DNA of 64,000 bases from Allobosea caraganae (GCF_003351345.1 NZ_QQTO01000037.1:247501-311500), one strand, 5' to 3'; shown: positions 26,864 to 36,696, counted from the stretch's first letter. Numbers and translations are program-made. Notes: a model not told the origin generated them from the sequence alone.

Positions 26864-28069
26864 TCAGCTCCTGCTCCGCCCCGCCATCGGCTCGGCGCCC
26901 CGCCGCGCCACCCAAAACGCCACCGCCCCAAGCGCCAGCGCCGCCAGGCTCCCCAGCGCGAAAACGCTCGAATATTGCAGCCCGACCTTGTCCACCAGCG
27001 GCCCGCCGCCGAAGGCCGCGATGCCGTAGCCGAGCTGGTAGAACGCGATCAGCGCGCCCAGCATCGACGCCATCTGCGCGGGGAACTCCTTGCCCGCGAA
27101 GCTCAGGCTCAGCGGCAGGATGGCCGAGCAGGCGAGGCCGACCAGCGCGAAGGCGGCGATGCCGGCCTGCGCGCTCTCGGCCCGCGCCACGAGCTGGAAG
27201 GCCAGAGCCAGCAGGAGCGGCAGGCCGAGATAGACCAGCCGCACGGGCAGCGCCCGCGCCAGCACCGCAAAGAGGATGCGGCCGAGCGTCAGCATCACCC
27301 AGAAGGCGGTGAGCGCGAAGGCCGCGTTCTCCGGCGAGACCTGGCGCTGCGTCGAGAGGTAGAGCGCCGCCCAGTTGCCGCTGAGCGTCTCGACGATGCC
27401 GTAGAGCAGCACCGCCGCCGCATAGACCCAGAAGCGGCCGGGCAGGCCCTGCGACCCACTAGTCGCGTCATAGGGCAGCTTCAGCGGCGCCCGCAGCGTC
27501 GCGAGCAGCAGCACGGCCAGCAGCAGGCTCATCAGGGCGGGCAGCGCCCACCACATGCCGAGCCAGGTGAAGAGCGCGATCAGCAGCGGCGCCAGCGCCG
27601 TGCCGAGGCCGATCAGCCCGTTCAGCGCCAGCATGGCCGAGTCCGGGCGCGGCGCGGCGAAGCCCTGGACCAGCGTGTTCAGCGTCATGGTGGTGAAGCC
27701 GAAGCCGAGCCCGAGCGTCGCGGTCGCCAGGCAGAGCACGATGAACGCCGACGGAGAGCCGATCAGCAGAGCGCTCGCGGCCAGCAGCGCCATCGATAGG
27801 ACGTTGCCGCACAGCCCGAGCAGCAGCACGCCGCGCAGCCCGAGCCGGCGCGACAGCGACGAGCCGAAGGCCGCGGCAAAAATCGCCAGCACGACCTGCG
27901 GAATGAACATCGCGCCATATTGCGTGCCGGACAGGGCAAAGCCCGCGGGGCTGACGAGGATCGCGCTGGCGGCGGGGAACGAGACCAGCGCCAGGCCCTG
28001 CACGACGCCGATCAGGTAGAGCAGGCCGATTTCGAACCGGCTGGCAGTCTGTGGCATGGCTGAGCTCAT
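26864..28069 (-). CDS. MFS transporter
   Basis: About 401-aa major facilitator protein with twelve predicted hydrophobic helices in two halves and the loop motif SSLSRRLGLRGVLLLG between helices 2 and 3. The substrate cannot be told from sequence. The likely start is ATG 28069 (MSSAMPQTASRFE), with ATG 28057 as an alternative; neither has a strong Shine-Dalgarno. It is monocistronic, with a palindromic element between it and the Crp/Fnr gene upstream on the same strand. Confidence 0.85.
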   Translation of the reverse strand: MSSAMPQTASRFEIGLLYLIGVVQGLALVSFPAASAILVSPAGFALSGTQYGAMFIPQVVLAIFAAAFGSSLSRRLGLRGVLLLGLCGNVLSMALLAASALLIGSPSAFIVLCLATATLGLGFGFTTMTLNTLVQGFAAPRPDSAMLALNGLIGLGTALAPLLIALFTWLGMWWALPALMSLLLAVLLLATLRAPLKLPYDATSGSQGLPGRFWVYAAAVLLYGIVETLSGNWAALYLSTQRQVSPENAAFALTAFWVMLTLGRILFAVLARALPVRLVYLGLPLLLALAFQLVARAESAQAGIAAFALVGLACSAILPLSLSFAGKEFPAQMASMLGALIAFYQLGYGIAAFGGGPLVDKVGLQYSSVFALGSLAALALGAVAFWVARRGAEPMAGRSRS

Positions 28070-28139
28070 CCGCGGCGCTGCAGCGGTGGTCGCCGATCTA
28101 GCGGCGGTTGGCAATAGAGAGAAGCGCGTCGGTATTCCC

Positions 28140-28221
28140 CGTCATTGCGAGCGCAGCGAAGCAATCCAGGGGACGTCGAGCGCAATCCCCCTGGATTGCT
28201 TCGCTTACGCTCGCAATGACG
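28140..28221. repeat. Palindromic repeat element, family F3 (copy b)
   Basis: A stand-alone copy of the element nested at 15973. The arms cgtcattgcgagcgcagcga and ttcgcttacgctcgcaatga surround a pair of agcaatcca / tggattgct blocks. It lies between MFS and Crp/Fnr genes of the same orientation. Confidence 0.82.
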
Positions 28222-28244
28222 GTTCAGGCTTATCGGAAACCGCC

Positions 28245-28919
28245 CTATCCCTCGTAGCGCGCGAGTCTCTCCAGATCCAAAATCGTGATGGCGCCATGGC
28301 CGATCTCGACCAGCCCGAGATCGGCCAGCTTCGCCAGGCCCTGGTTGGCCATTTGCCGGGAGATGCCGGCGAGCAGGCCGAGCTCCTCCTGCGAGATCGA
28401 CAGCGTCCGGTCGAGGTCGGGATAGAGGATCGGGTTGAACAGCCAGCTCAGGTTGCGCGCCAGCCGCGCCGTCGAATCGAGCATGCGGTCGTTCTCGGCC
28501 AGCGCGATGAACTGCGCCAGGCGCTCGTTGAACTGGTGCACGAGGAAGCGGTTGAAGGCGGCCGAGTGCTCGAACAGCCAGAGGAAGGTCGAGCGCCGCA
28601 TCAGCGCGAGCCTGGTGTCGCGCAGCGCGACGAGATCGTAGCGCCGCGGCTCGGCCTTGATCACGGTGCCCTCGCCGAACCAGGCACCGGCGCGCAGCCC
28701 CGCCAGCGTCGCCGACTTGCCCTCCTTCGAGGTCGTGCTCATCTTGACCAGCCCCTCGGCGACGCCGGTCCAGGATTCCAGCCTGTCGCCGACATGGCAG
28801 ATGTAGTTGCCCTTGCCGTAGCTCTTCAGGCTGACGCCGCGCCGCGCCTCCTCGAACTCCTCCGGCTTGAGGTCGCGGGACCAGGCGGCGATGCGGCGCA
28901 GGTCTTCGGGCGGGATCAA
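28245..28919 (-). CDS. Crp/Fnr-family transcriptional regulator
   Basis: 224-aa regulator. A cyclic-nucleotide-binding-like beta-roll covers about residues 30-125 (GNYICHVGDRLESWTGVAEG, AGAWFGEGTVI). It is followed by a long dimer helix and a C-terminal winged helix with the recognition region ISQEELGLLAGISRQMANQG. There is no N-terminal Cys cluster, so it is not an FNR-type oxygen sensor. The first codon appears to be TTG 28919 with GGTGAG upstream; no ATG is available near the N-terminus. It is upstream of the MFS gene, but a palindromic element lies between them. Confidence 0.87.
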   Translation of the reverse strand: MIPPEDLRRIAAWSRDLKPEEFEEARRGVSLKSYGKGNYICHVGDRLESWTGVAEGLVKMSTTSKEGKSATLAGLRAGAWFGEGTVIKAEPRRYDLVALRDTRLALMRRSTFLWLFEHSAAFNRFLVHQFNERLAQFIALAENDRMLDSTARLARNLSWLFNPILYPDLDRTLSISQEELGLLAGISRQMANQGLAKLADLGLVEIGHGAITILDLERLARYEG

Positions 28920-28992
28920 GGCAGGCTCACCGGGGCTGATGCGGGCTGTGCCGGCTCAGTATGGGGCAACGGACGCGGGAAGCTCAAGGTTA

Positions 28993-29119
28993 CCCTTCTC
29001 CCCTCGCGGGAGAAGGTGGCTCGGCGAAGCCGAGACGGATGAGGGAAGGACGGTTGAGCTTGTGCAATCCTTCCCTCATCCGCCCCTAACGGGGCACCTT
29101 CTCCCCCAAGGGGAGAAGG
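28993..29119. repeat. Palindromic repeat element, family F2 (copy b)
   Basis: Arms cccttctcccctcgcgggag and tctcccccaaggggagaagg, with the conserved agccgagacggatgaggg block next to the left arm. It lies immediately after the stop of the indolepyruvate oxidoreductase gene, a terminator-like position. Confidence 0.8.
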
Positions 29120-29121
29120 AA

Positions 29122-32100
29122 TCACTCCGCCGCCCGCGGCATTTCCAGCGCCTGGGCCGAGCCGTCGCGCAGCCGCTTCAACAGCTCGCCCTCCTCGGCC
29201 TTGGCCGCAACCAGGTGCCGCTCCTTGACGTGGCCGAAGCCGCGGATCTTCTCCGGGATCGCCGCCAGCGCCACGCAGAGCGCGTGGTTCTCCGGCGAAA
29301 GCTTGGCCAGGATCTCATCCAGCACCGCCTCGTAATCGGCGATGAGCCCGCGCTCGGTCTTGCGCTCCTTGGTGTAGCCGAACACGTCGAGGGCGGTGCC
29401 ACGCAGGCCCTTCAGCTTCGCCAGCAGGCCGAACGCGCTCATCATCCACGGGCCGAAGCTCATCTTGCGCGGCACGCCGGTATTCGGATCGACCTTGGCC
29501 ATCAGCGGCGGCGCGAGGTGGAACTCGTAGCGCAGCTTCTGACCGGAGGCGCTGTCCTTCTCGAAGGTCGCGGCGACCTGCTTCTGGAACGAGCCGTCGG
29601 CATAAAGCCGCGCCACCTCGTACTCGTCCTTGTAGGCCATCAGCTTGAACAGGTAGCGCGCGACGGTCTCGGCCAGCGCGCTCTGCCCCGGCAACACTTG
29701 AGTCTCCCTGACCTGTATCTTGGCGACGAGGTGGCGGTAGCGCGCCGCATAGGCCACGTTCTGGTAGGCGGTGAGGAAGTCGACGCGCCGGGCGATGATC
29801 TCCTCCAGCGACTCGGAGATGTGCCGCGCCTGCGTCGGCGCCTTGGCCTCGGCCAAGGAGGCGACCAGCGCCGCCGGATCATGCGCCGCCCGGCGGCCGA
29901 GCTCGAAGGCCTGCTTGTTCATGGCGACGGCCTCGCCGTTGAGCTCGATCGCCCTGAGCAGCGCCGCGCGCGACAGCGGCACGCCGCCGAACTGCCAGGC
30001 GTAGCCGAGCATGAACATGTTGGCGGCGATGGCATTGCCGAGGAAGGCGGTCGCGGCGGCCGTGGCATCGACGAAATGCGTCTGCTCGCGGCCGGCGGCC
30101 GAGAGGATGCCGCGCTTCAACCGCTCGATCGGCAGCGAGAAATCGGCGTTGCGGGTGAAGTCGCCCGGCATGCTCTCGGCGGTGTTGACGACGACGGTCG
30201 AGCCGCTCGGCTTGATCGCGCCCAGCACCTTCTTCGAGCCGGTGACGGTGAGGTCGCAGCCGAGCACGAGGTCGGCCTCTCCCGCGGCGACACGGATCGC
30301 GTGGATCGCGTCGGGCTTGGGCGCCAGCTTGACGTGACTGAACACCGCCCCGCCCTTCTGCGCCAGGCCGGCCATGTCGATCATGCCGCAGCCCTTGCCT
30401 TCAAGGTGGGCGGCCATGCCGAGGATGGCGCCGATCGTCACCACGCCGGTGCCGCCGACGCCGGTCACCACGACAGCGAAGCTGCGGGTGAGTTCCGGCA
30501 CGACCGGCTCCGGAATCTCCGCCGAGCCGAACGCGCCGACATCGAGCCGCTTCGGCTCCGCCTTCTTCGGCCGCGCGCCATGCACGGTGACGAAGGAGGG
30601 GCAGAAGCCCTTCACGCAGGAGAAGTCCTTGTTGCAGTTCGACTGGTCGATCTGGCGCTTGCGGCCGAACTCGGTCTCGAGCGGCTGCACCGAGACGCAG
30701 TTCGACTGCACGCCGCAATCGCCGCAGCCCTCGCAGACCAGCTCGTTGACGATGACGCGCTTGTCGGGATCGGGATAGGTGCCGCGCTTGCGCCGGCGCC
30801 GCTTCTCGGTGGCGCAGGTCTGGTCGTAGAGCAGCAGCGAGACGCCCGGCACCCCGGCGAGTTCGCGCTGCACGACGTCGAGATCGTCGCGATGGTGGAT
30901 CGTCGTGCCCGCCGGCCATTGCGTGCCGGGCGCGTACTTGTCCGGCTCGTCTGTGACCACCGCGATGCGCTGCACGCCCTCGCCGGCAATCTGGCGGGCC
31001 ATCTGGTCGGGCGAGAGGTGGCCTTCCGCCTGCTGGCCGCCGGTCATCGCGACGGCGTCGTTATAGAGCAGCTTGTAGGTGATGTTGACGCCGGCCGCGA
31101 CCGCCCAGCGGATCGCGAGCGAGCCGGAATGGGTGTAGGTGCCGTCGCCGAGATTCTGGAAGACGTGCGGCCTGGTCGAGAACGGCGCCTCGCCGATCCA
31201 GTTCGCGCCCTCGCCACCCATCTGGGTGAAGCCGAAGGTCTCGCGGTCCATCCACTGCACCATGTAGTGGCAGCCGATGCCGGCATAGGCGCGCGAGCCC
31301 TCCGGGACCACGGTCGACGTGTTGTGCGGGCAGCCCGAGCAGTAATAGGGCGTGCGCTTGGCGATGTCCTGCGCCTCCGCCAGCCGCCCCTGCGCCTTGG
31401 CGATCTCCTCCAGCCGCGCCCGCAGGCCGGGATCGTCCTGGTATTGCAGCAGGCGTGCGCCGAGCGCGATCGCGACGTCGTTGGGGTCGAGCGCACCATG
31501 GACCGGGAAGAGCCAGTCGCCGTTCTCGTCCTTCTTGCCGATCACCATGGGCTGCTGCTCGGAGCCGTAGAGCTCCTCGCGCACCTGCACTTCGATCAGC
31601 GAGCGCTTCTCCTCGACCACCATGATCAGGTCGAGCCCTTCGGCGAAGCTCTTCAGCTCGGAGGGGTCGATCGGCCAGGGGCAGGCCACCTTGAACAGGC
31701 GGATGCCGAGATCGTTCGCCTTGACCTCGTCGAGGCCGAGATCGTCCAGCGCCTGGCGCACGTCGAGATAGGACTTTCCGACCGTGATGATGCCGATGCG
31801 CGGCTTTTGCCCGCCCGAGGTGATGGTGTGGTTGAGCTTGTTGGCGCGCAGATAGGCCAGGATCGCGGCGCGCTTGTGGATGTGCAGCCGCTTCTCCTGC
31901 TCGAGGAAGTCGAGCTCGCGGCGGATGCTGAGGCCGCCCGGCGGCATGATGAAGTCGCTCGGCGTGACGATCTCGACCCGGTCGATCGAGCCGTCGACCG
32001 ACGCGGTCGATTCGATGTTGTCCTTGACGCATTTGATGCCGACCCACACGGAGGCGAAGCGCGAGAGCGCCAGCCCGTGCAGGGAATAGTCCATGATCTC

Positions 32101-32679
32101 CTGGACGCCGGCCGGGTTCAGGATCGGCATCATCCGGTCGACGAAGACGAATTCGGTCTGGTGCGCGTTGGTCGAGGATTCGGCGGTGTGGTCGTCGCCC
32201 ATCAGGCAGATCACGCCGCCATGCGGCGAGGTGCCGGCCATGTTGCCGTGGCGGAACACGTCGCCGGAGCGGTCGACGCCCGGCCCCTTGCCGTACCAGA
32301 GCGCGAAGACGCCGTCGTACCGGCCTTCGCCCTGCAGTTCGGCCTGCTGCGTGCCCCAGACGGCTGTCGCCGCGAGGTCCTCGTTCAGGCCCGGCTGGAA
32401 CACGACGTTCGAGGCCTTGAGCTGCTTGCCGGCGCGCGCCAGCTGCTGGTCGAGCCCGCCGAGCGGCGAGCCGCGATAGCCGGAGACGAAGCCGGCGGTG
32501 TTCAGCCCCGCCCGCCTGTCGCGCTCGCGCTGGACCATCAGCATGCGGGCGATGGCCTGCGTGCCGGTCAGGAAGATCTTTTGCTTGGTAAGGTCGTATT
32601 TGTCGTCGAGCGCGACCTCGCGCAAACCGCTGGCATCGGCCTGAGCGGTGACGCCGGACTTCTGCTGCATCTCGGCCAT
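29122..32679 (-). CDS. Indolepyruvate ferredoxin oxidoreductase, single-chain (fused alpha/beta)
   Basis: 1185-aa thiamine-pyrophosphate and iron-sulfur enzyme that oxidatively decarboxylates aryl- or other 2-oxo acids to acyl-CoA, passing electrons to ferredoxin. Visible parts in order: an N-terminal domain with GTQAIARMLMVQRERDRRAG, a TPP-binding region with NLGDGTYTHSGSLAIRW, a Cys-rich segment with CEGCGDCG and CVKGFCPSF, and a C-terminal gamma-type domain with GVGGTGVVTIGAILGMAA. Archaeal enzymes split these into IorA and IorB; the fused form is usual in proteobacteria. ATG 32679, with GGGAGG upstream, sets the start. A perfect 21-bp palindrome lies 69 bp before it. Confidence 0.92.
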   Translation of the reverse strand: MAEMQQKSGVTAQADASGLREVALDDKYDLTKQKIFLTGTQAIARMLMVQRERDRRAGLNTAGFVSGYRGSPLGGLDQQLARAGKQLKASNVVFQPGLNEDLAATAVWGTQQAELQGEGRYDGVFALWYGKGPGVDRSGDVFRHGNMAGTSPHGGVICLMGDDHTAESSTNAHQTEFVFVDRMMPILNPAGVQEIMDYSLHGLALSRFASVWVGIKCVKDNIESTASVDGSIDRVEIVTPSDFIMPPGGLSIRRELDFLEQEKRLHIHKRAAILAYLRANKLNHTITSGGQKPRIGIITVGKSYLDVRQALDDLGLDEVKANDLGIRLFKVACPWPIDPSELKSFAEGLDLIMVVEEKRSLIEVQVREELYGSEQQPMVIGKKDENGDWLFPVHGALDPNDVAIALGARLLQYQDDPGLRARLEEIAKAQGRLAEAQDIAKRTPYYCSGCPHNTSTVVPEGSRAYAGIGCHYMVQWMDRETFGFTQMGGEGANWIGEAPFSTRPHVFQNLGDGTYTHSGSLAIRWAVAAGVNITYKLLYNDAVAMTGGQQAEGHLSPDQMARQIAGEGVQRIAVVTDEPDKYAPGTQWPAGTTIHHRDDLDVVQRELAGVPGVSLLLYDQTCATEKRRRRKRGTYPDPDKRVIVNELVCEGCGDCGVQSNCVSVQPLETEFGRKRQIDQSNCNKDFSCVKGFCPSFVTVHGARPKKAEPKRLDVGAFGSAEIPEPVVPELTRSFAVVVTGVGGTGVVTIGAILGMAAHLEGKGCGMIDMAGLAQKGGAVFSHVKLAPKPDAIHAIRVAAGEADLVLGCDLTVTGSKKVLGAIKPSGSTVVVNTAESMPGDFTRNADFSLPIERLKRGILSAAGREQTHFVDATAAATAFLGNAIAANMFMLGYAWQFGGVPLSRAALLRAIELNGEAVAMNKQAFELGRRAAHDPAALVASLAEAKAPTQARHISESLEEIIARRVDFLTAYQNVAYAARYRHLVAKIQVRETQVLPGQSALAETVARYLFKLMAYKDEYEVARLYADGSFQKQVAATFEKDSASGQKLRYEFHLAPPLMAKVDPNTGVPRKMSFGPWMMSAFGLLAKLKGLRGTALDVFGYTKERKTERGLIADYEAVLDEILAKLSPENHALCVALAAIPEKIRGFGHVKERHLVAAKAEEGELLKRLRDGSAQALEMPRAAE

Positions 32680-32747
32680 GGCCGACCTCCCACGATCGTC
32701 CGTTGACGGAAATATGGGGCGGGTTGGCCCAGCCTCCAACCTGATAT

Positions 32748-32768
32748 TATGTCAGCAATGCTGACATA
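32748..32768. promoter_or_regulatory. Perfect 21-bp palindromic operator upstream of the oxidoreductase
   Basis: TATGTCAGCA, one central base, then TGCTGACATA: ten perfectly paired bases on each side. It stands out as AT-rich in GC-rich surroundings and lies 69 bp before the oxidoreductase start, where a promoter is expected. The binding protein is unknown and no regulator gene is adjacent on this side. Confidence 0.65.
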
Positions 32769-32925
32769 TATTCCACGAGCCGTCAATCAGCTTGGGACGG
32801 TTCCAATTTGTGCGCCGCGATTTGGCCCCGTTTGCGGGCGAAGGCTGTGATGCTATTTCGTTGCAGAGTCGGCGTATGCCTTCAGTGGTCGCCCACCCTC
32901 ATGCAGCACGCGCAGGATCGAGACC

Positions 32926-33576
32926 TTGAAGCAACCCCTGACCGGCTCGGCCCTGCTTGCCCTGGTTGCGCTCTGGCTCGGCTTCACCATCCCGGCCCAG
33001 GCGCATCCGCACGTCTTCGTCAACGCCAAGGCCGAGATCGTCTACGCGCCGGATGGCAGCGTGCAGGCGCTCAGGCACATCTGGAGCTTCGACGAGGCCT
33101 ATTCGGCCTACATCACCCAGGGGCTCGACAAGAACAACGACGGCAAGCTGACGCCCGACGAGCTGACCGACCTCGCCAAGGTCAACATGGAATCGCTGCC
33201 TGAGGTCGGCTACTTCACCATCGCCAAGGCCAACGGCAAGCAGCAGGAGTTCGGCCCGCCGAGCGATGCCTCGCTCGCCTTCGAGAACAAGATCCTGACG
33301 CTGACCTTCACCCTGCCGCTGAAGAACCCGCCGCACGCCAACCGCTCCTTCGGCATCGAGATCGGCGACCCCACCTATTTCGTCGCCTTCGACATCGTCG
33401 ACGTGCCCGATGCGGTCGTCACCCGCGATGCGCCGAAAGGCTGCGTCGTCCGCGTCGCCCGCCCGCCCAAGCTCGACCCCGCGACCCAGCTCAAGCTGGC
33501 GCAGGAGGACATCACCGCGACGCCGGACATGAGCAGCTACCAGGTCACCACCCGCGCGCTGGTCGCATGTCCCTGA
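32926..33576 (+). CDS. DUF1007 family exported protein
   Basis: 216-aa protein with a Sec signal peptide (KQPLTGSALLALVALWLGFT, ending AQA) and a mature start HPHVFVNAKAEIVY, the hallmark of DUF1007. A DKNNDGKLTPDE segment resembles a calcium-binding EF loop. DUF1007 proteins are commonly encoded next to NicO nickel/cobalt transporters and may bind metal in the periplasm, with the N-terminal His as a possible ligand (inference). The start is TTG 32926 with AGGA upstream; it gives a complete signal peptide and no ATG fits. Its 3-prime end overlaps the transporter start by 10 bp. Confidence 0.85.
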   Translation: MKQPLTGSALLALVALWLGFTIPAQAHPHVFVNAKAEIVYAPDGSVQALRHIWSFDEAYSAYITQGLDKNNDGKLTPDELTDLAKVNMESLPEVGYFTIAKANGKQQEFGPPSDASLAFENKILTLTFTLPLKNPPHANRSFGIEIGDPTYFVAFDIVDVPDAVVTRDAPKGCVVRVARPPKLDPATQLKLAQEDITATPDMSSYQVTTRALVACP

Positions 33577-34700
33577 GTACGGCCTCCCAAACCCTGAGCC
33601 CTCATCCTGAGGAGCCGCGCAGCGGCGTCTCGAAGGATGCTCCCGTGCGCGCTGGAGCATCCTTCGAGACGCGGACTGCGTCCGCTCCTCAGGATGAGGG
33701 CTCAGGGAAAAGCGCAAAATCCCTGCTCCCGCGCCTCGCCGTGGCCGTGCTCGCGCTCGCACTGGTCGCCGGCGCGCTCGCACTGCTCGCCTGGCTGATC
33801 GCGCTCTACGCGCCGCCGCCACCACCTCCCCCGCGCAATCCCTTCGGCACGGCCCTGCCGCGCGAGGCCCTGCCCTCGACCACCGGCTTCGGCGCGCTGC
33901 TGATCGCCTGGCAATCGAGCTTCTACCGCGAGCTGACCGCGACGCTGAAGGCGATCCACGACAGCGGCGCGGCCCTGCCCGCCCTGCTCTGGCTCTCCTT
34001 CGCCTATGGCGTCTTCCACGCCGCCGGCCCCGGCCACGGCAAGGCGGTGATCTCCGGCTACATCGTCGCCGACAATCGCAGCCTCTGGCGCGGGCTGGCG
34101 CTCAGCTTCGCCGCCGCGATCGTGCAGGCGCTGGTCGCCATCGCGCTGGTCGCGGTGCTGACGCTGGTGCTGCGCGCGACGGCAGCGACGATGAACGCCG
34201 CGACAACCGTGATCGAGCAGGGCAGCTTCGTCCTGGTCTCCCTGGTCGGGCTCTACGTGCTCTGGCGCAAATCCGGCGCACTGGTGGCGCTGAGCGGCAA
34301 CGCCGCCATGCACGACCCGACCTGCGACCATGTCCACCTGCCTGGCCCGGACGAGGTCGCCCGCCTCAAGGGCTGGCGCGAGATGGCGGGCGTCGTCTTC
34401 GCGGCCGGCCTGCGCCCCTGCGCCGGCGCGCTGATCGTCCTCGTCTTCGCCAATGCGCAGCAGCTCTTCTGGGCCGGCATCGCCGCAGCCTTCGCCATGG
34501 CGCTCGGCACGGCGCTGACCACCGGCGCGCTGGCGGCGGTCGCGGTCTTCTTCAAGTTCACGGCGCTCAAACTCGCCGGCGGCGGCAGCGCCCGCGGCGC
34601 CTACGCGATCATGGCGCTGGAGGTGCTGGCGGCGGCCTTCGTCGCGGTACTCGGCGCGGCCCTGTTCTTCGGGCTCTGGATCGGCGGACAGGGCAGCTGA
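33567..34700 (+). CDS. NicO-family nickel/cobalt transporter with repeat-derived N-terminal segment
   Basis: 377-aa membrane protein. The metal-transport motif FHAAGPGHGKAVISGY is in the second hydrophobic segment and GLRPCAGALIVLVF lies further on, as in RcnA/NicO proteins. A short His loop MHDPTCDHVH lies between. About seven helices are predicted. The ATG at 33567 overlaps the DUF1007 stop. Codons from about 9 to 47 are read through a family F4 palindromic element (33592-33707), giving a stretch such as LSPHPEEPRSGVSKDAP before the first helix. The direction of transport is unknown. The gene faces a cobalt-type nitrile hydratase, so cobalt supply or control is a reasonable inference. Confidence 0.87.
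   Translation: MSLSTASQTLSPHPEEPRSGVSKDAPVRAGASFETRTASAPQDEGSGKSAKSLLPRLAVAVLALALVAGALALLAWLIALYAPPPPPPPRNPFGTALPREALPSTTGFGALLIAWQSSFYRELTATLKAIHDSGAALPALLWLSFAYGVFHAAGPGHGKAVISGYIVADNRSLWRGLALSFAAAIVQALVAIALVAVLTLVLRATAATMNAATTVIEQGSFVLVSLVGLYVLWRKSGALVALSGNAAMHDPTCDHVHLPGPDEVARLKGWREMAGVVFAAGLRPCAGALIVLVFANAQQLFWAGIAAAFAMALGTALTTGALAAVAVFFKFTALKLAGGGSARGAYAIMALEVLAAAFVAVLGAALFFGLWIGGQGS
33592..33707. repeat. Palindromic repeat element, family F4 (copy a), inside a coding region
   Basis: Arms ccctgagccctcatcctgag and ctcaggatgagggctcaggg are perfectly complementary over more than 20 bp, with an inner pair ctcgaaggatgctcc / ggagcatccttcgag. The whole element lies within the NicO transporter gene and is read in frame. 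The other copy, at 49175, is intergenic. Confidence 0.85.
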
Positions 34701-34709
34701 ACGCCCCTG

Positions 34710-34871
34710 CCCTTCTCCCCTTGCGGGAGAAGGTGGCTTGGCGAAGCCGAGACGGATGAGGGGTCGCGCGACGGTTCCCAATTCGACACTTGAGTTGCTC
34801 TGTTACTTGGCAAGGGCAGCGCGACCCCTCATCCGGCGCTGCGCGCCACCTTCTCCCGCAAGGGGAGAAGG
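34710..34871. repeat. Palindromic repeat element, family F2 (copy c)
   Basis: Arms cccttctccccttgcgggag and tctcccgcaaggggagaagg, with the usual ggatgaggggtcgcgcgacg and gcgacccctcatccggcgc blocks. It sits between the convergent NicO and nitrile-hydratase accessory genes. Confidence 0.82.
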
Positions 34872-34874
34872 AAG

Positions 34875-35258
34875 CTACCCCTCCGGATCGTTCTCCAGCA
34901 CAATCGGCTTGCCATGCGGCGTCGCCTCGGCGGCGCGCTCCCAGGCAGCCGCCCGCGCATCGACGCCGTCATGCGAGGCCAGTCCCTTCGCGATCAGCAG
35001 GTGCTCCAGCGCCTCGCACCAGCGCTCGTAATAATCCGAGCCGTCCTTGCAGCCCCCGGCCGCCACCGCCTCGCGGATCTCGGCACCGAGCGCCTCCGCC
35101 CATTCCTGCGCCGTGAACACGCCCTTGTTCTGCAGCGCGACGACGAGCGCAAACGCCTGCGCCTGCCAGGGCTCGGCAAAGACGGGACCGTCGGCATCGC
35201 GCGGGATCGGCGTGTCGGCGGCGAGCGCCGCCGCCAGATCCGCCTCAGGCCGGCTCAA
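34875..35258 (-). CDS. Nitrile hydratase accessory (activator) protein
   Basis: About 127-aa protein matching the nitrile hydratase activator family, with DGPVFAEPWQAQAFALVVAL and the following FTAQEWAEALG, which resemble part of the beta subunit. Such activators help insert the metal and oxidise the active-site cysteines. The likely start is TTG 35258 (then SRPEADLAAAL), preceded by GGGAG. An ATG at 35276 would add six residues and lies deeper in the beta gene. It overlaps the beta-subunit gene by 14 bp, giving the usual alpha-beta-activator order of cobalt-type operons. Confidence 0.85.
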   Translation of the reverse strand: MSRPEADLAAALAADTPIPRDADGPVFAEPWQAQAFALVVALQNKGVFTAQEWAEALGAEIREAVAAGGCKDGSDYYERWCEALEHLLIAKGLASHDGVDARAAAWERAAEATPHGKPIVLENDPEG

Positions 35259-35900
35259 GATAGCTCTCCCAGGCATCGATGCTGACGGAGAGCGTCGGAT
35301 CGGCGCCCCGGCCCCACAGCTCCGGCCCGCTGAACTCGACGGTGTAGAGCCATTGCGGCTGCTCGCCGCCGCCATGCGCGCTCGCATCCGGGAAGACATG
35401 CGCGCCATGGACCAGCACGACGGTACCCTGCTTGGCGCGGGCATAGCGCGGCAGCCTTGTATGGCCGGTCGGGTTCATGTTGATGGTGCGGACTGTGTCG
35501 CCCGGCTGGAAGCGCTGCGGGCCCGCAGCCGGCCGCTCGGTCGGCCCGCCCTTGGCCAGCGCGCCCGAAACCATCTCGGCCTTGAGCACGCGCTTCGGCT
35601 GGATCGGCGGCAGGCTGGCCTCGCCGCTCGCCATTTCCCCGGCGCTCAGGAAGCCGTGGCGCTCGAGCAGGGTCGAGAGCCCCTTGATCCAGATCTCGTA
35701 ATAGCTCGACGACAGGTAGTCGGCCGGGCGCAGGCTCTCGCGCGCATGCCGGCTCTCGTCGATGGTCCAATGGCCCATGCCGCCCGACGCGACGGTCAGC
35801 GCCATGGCGCGGGGCTCCCAGGCGGCGTGATAGAGCGGCTCGTCCTGTTCGGGGTTGACCGGGCCAAAACCCATTTGCCCGCCGAGATCCTGCGCGCCGT

Positions 35901-35904
<4 letters not shown>
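35245..35904 (-). CDS. Nitrile hydratase beta subunit
   Basis: 219-aa structural subunit that, with alpha, hydrates nitriles to amides. The N-terminus MNGAQDLGGQMGFGPV and the SSYYEIWIKGLSTLLERHG segment are typical. The C-terminal SH3-like domain includes RFQPGDTVRTINMNPTGHTR, with the Arg residues that contact the modified cysteines of alpha. The start overlaps the alpha stop as ATGA, so the subunits are translationally coupled and made in equal amounts. Confidence 0.93.
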
Positions 35905-36584
<680 letters not shown>

Positions 36585-36605
36585 CGTCGTGCCTCCTCCC
36601 AGCCT

Positions 36606-36693
36606 CGTCATTGCGAGGAGCGAAGCGACGAAGCAATCCAGGGGGACCGGGCGCCCGGCGGCCCTGGATTGCTTCGCTTCGCTCGCAATGACG
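36606..36693. repeat. Palindromic repeat element, family F3 (copy c)
   Basis: Arms cgtcattgcgaggagcgaag and gcttcgctcgcaatgacg, with the agcaatccagggg / ccctggattgct pair inside. It lies between the nitrile hydratase and amidase genes, both on the minus strand, and may uncouple their transcripts. Confidence 0.83.
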
Positions 36694-36696
36694 ATG

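Noticed and set aside
28867..32706. A very long plus-strand open frame (about 1279 codons) opposite the indolepyruvate oxidoreductase gene
   Set aside because: It is the antisense of a clear enzyme gene in GC-rich DNA, has low-complexity Arg/Ala/Gly/Asp composition and no domain motifs.
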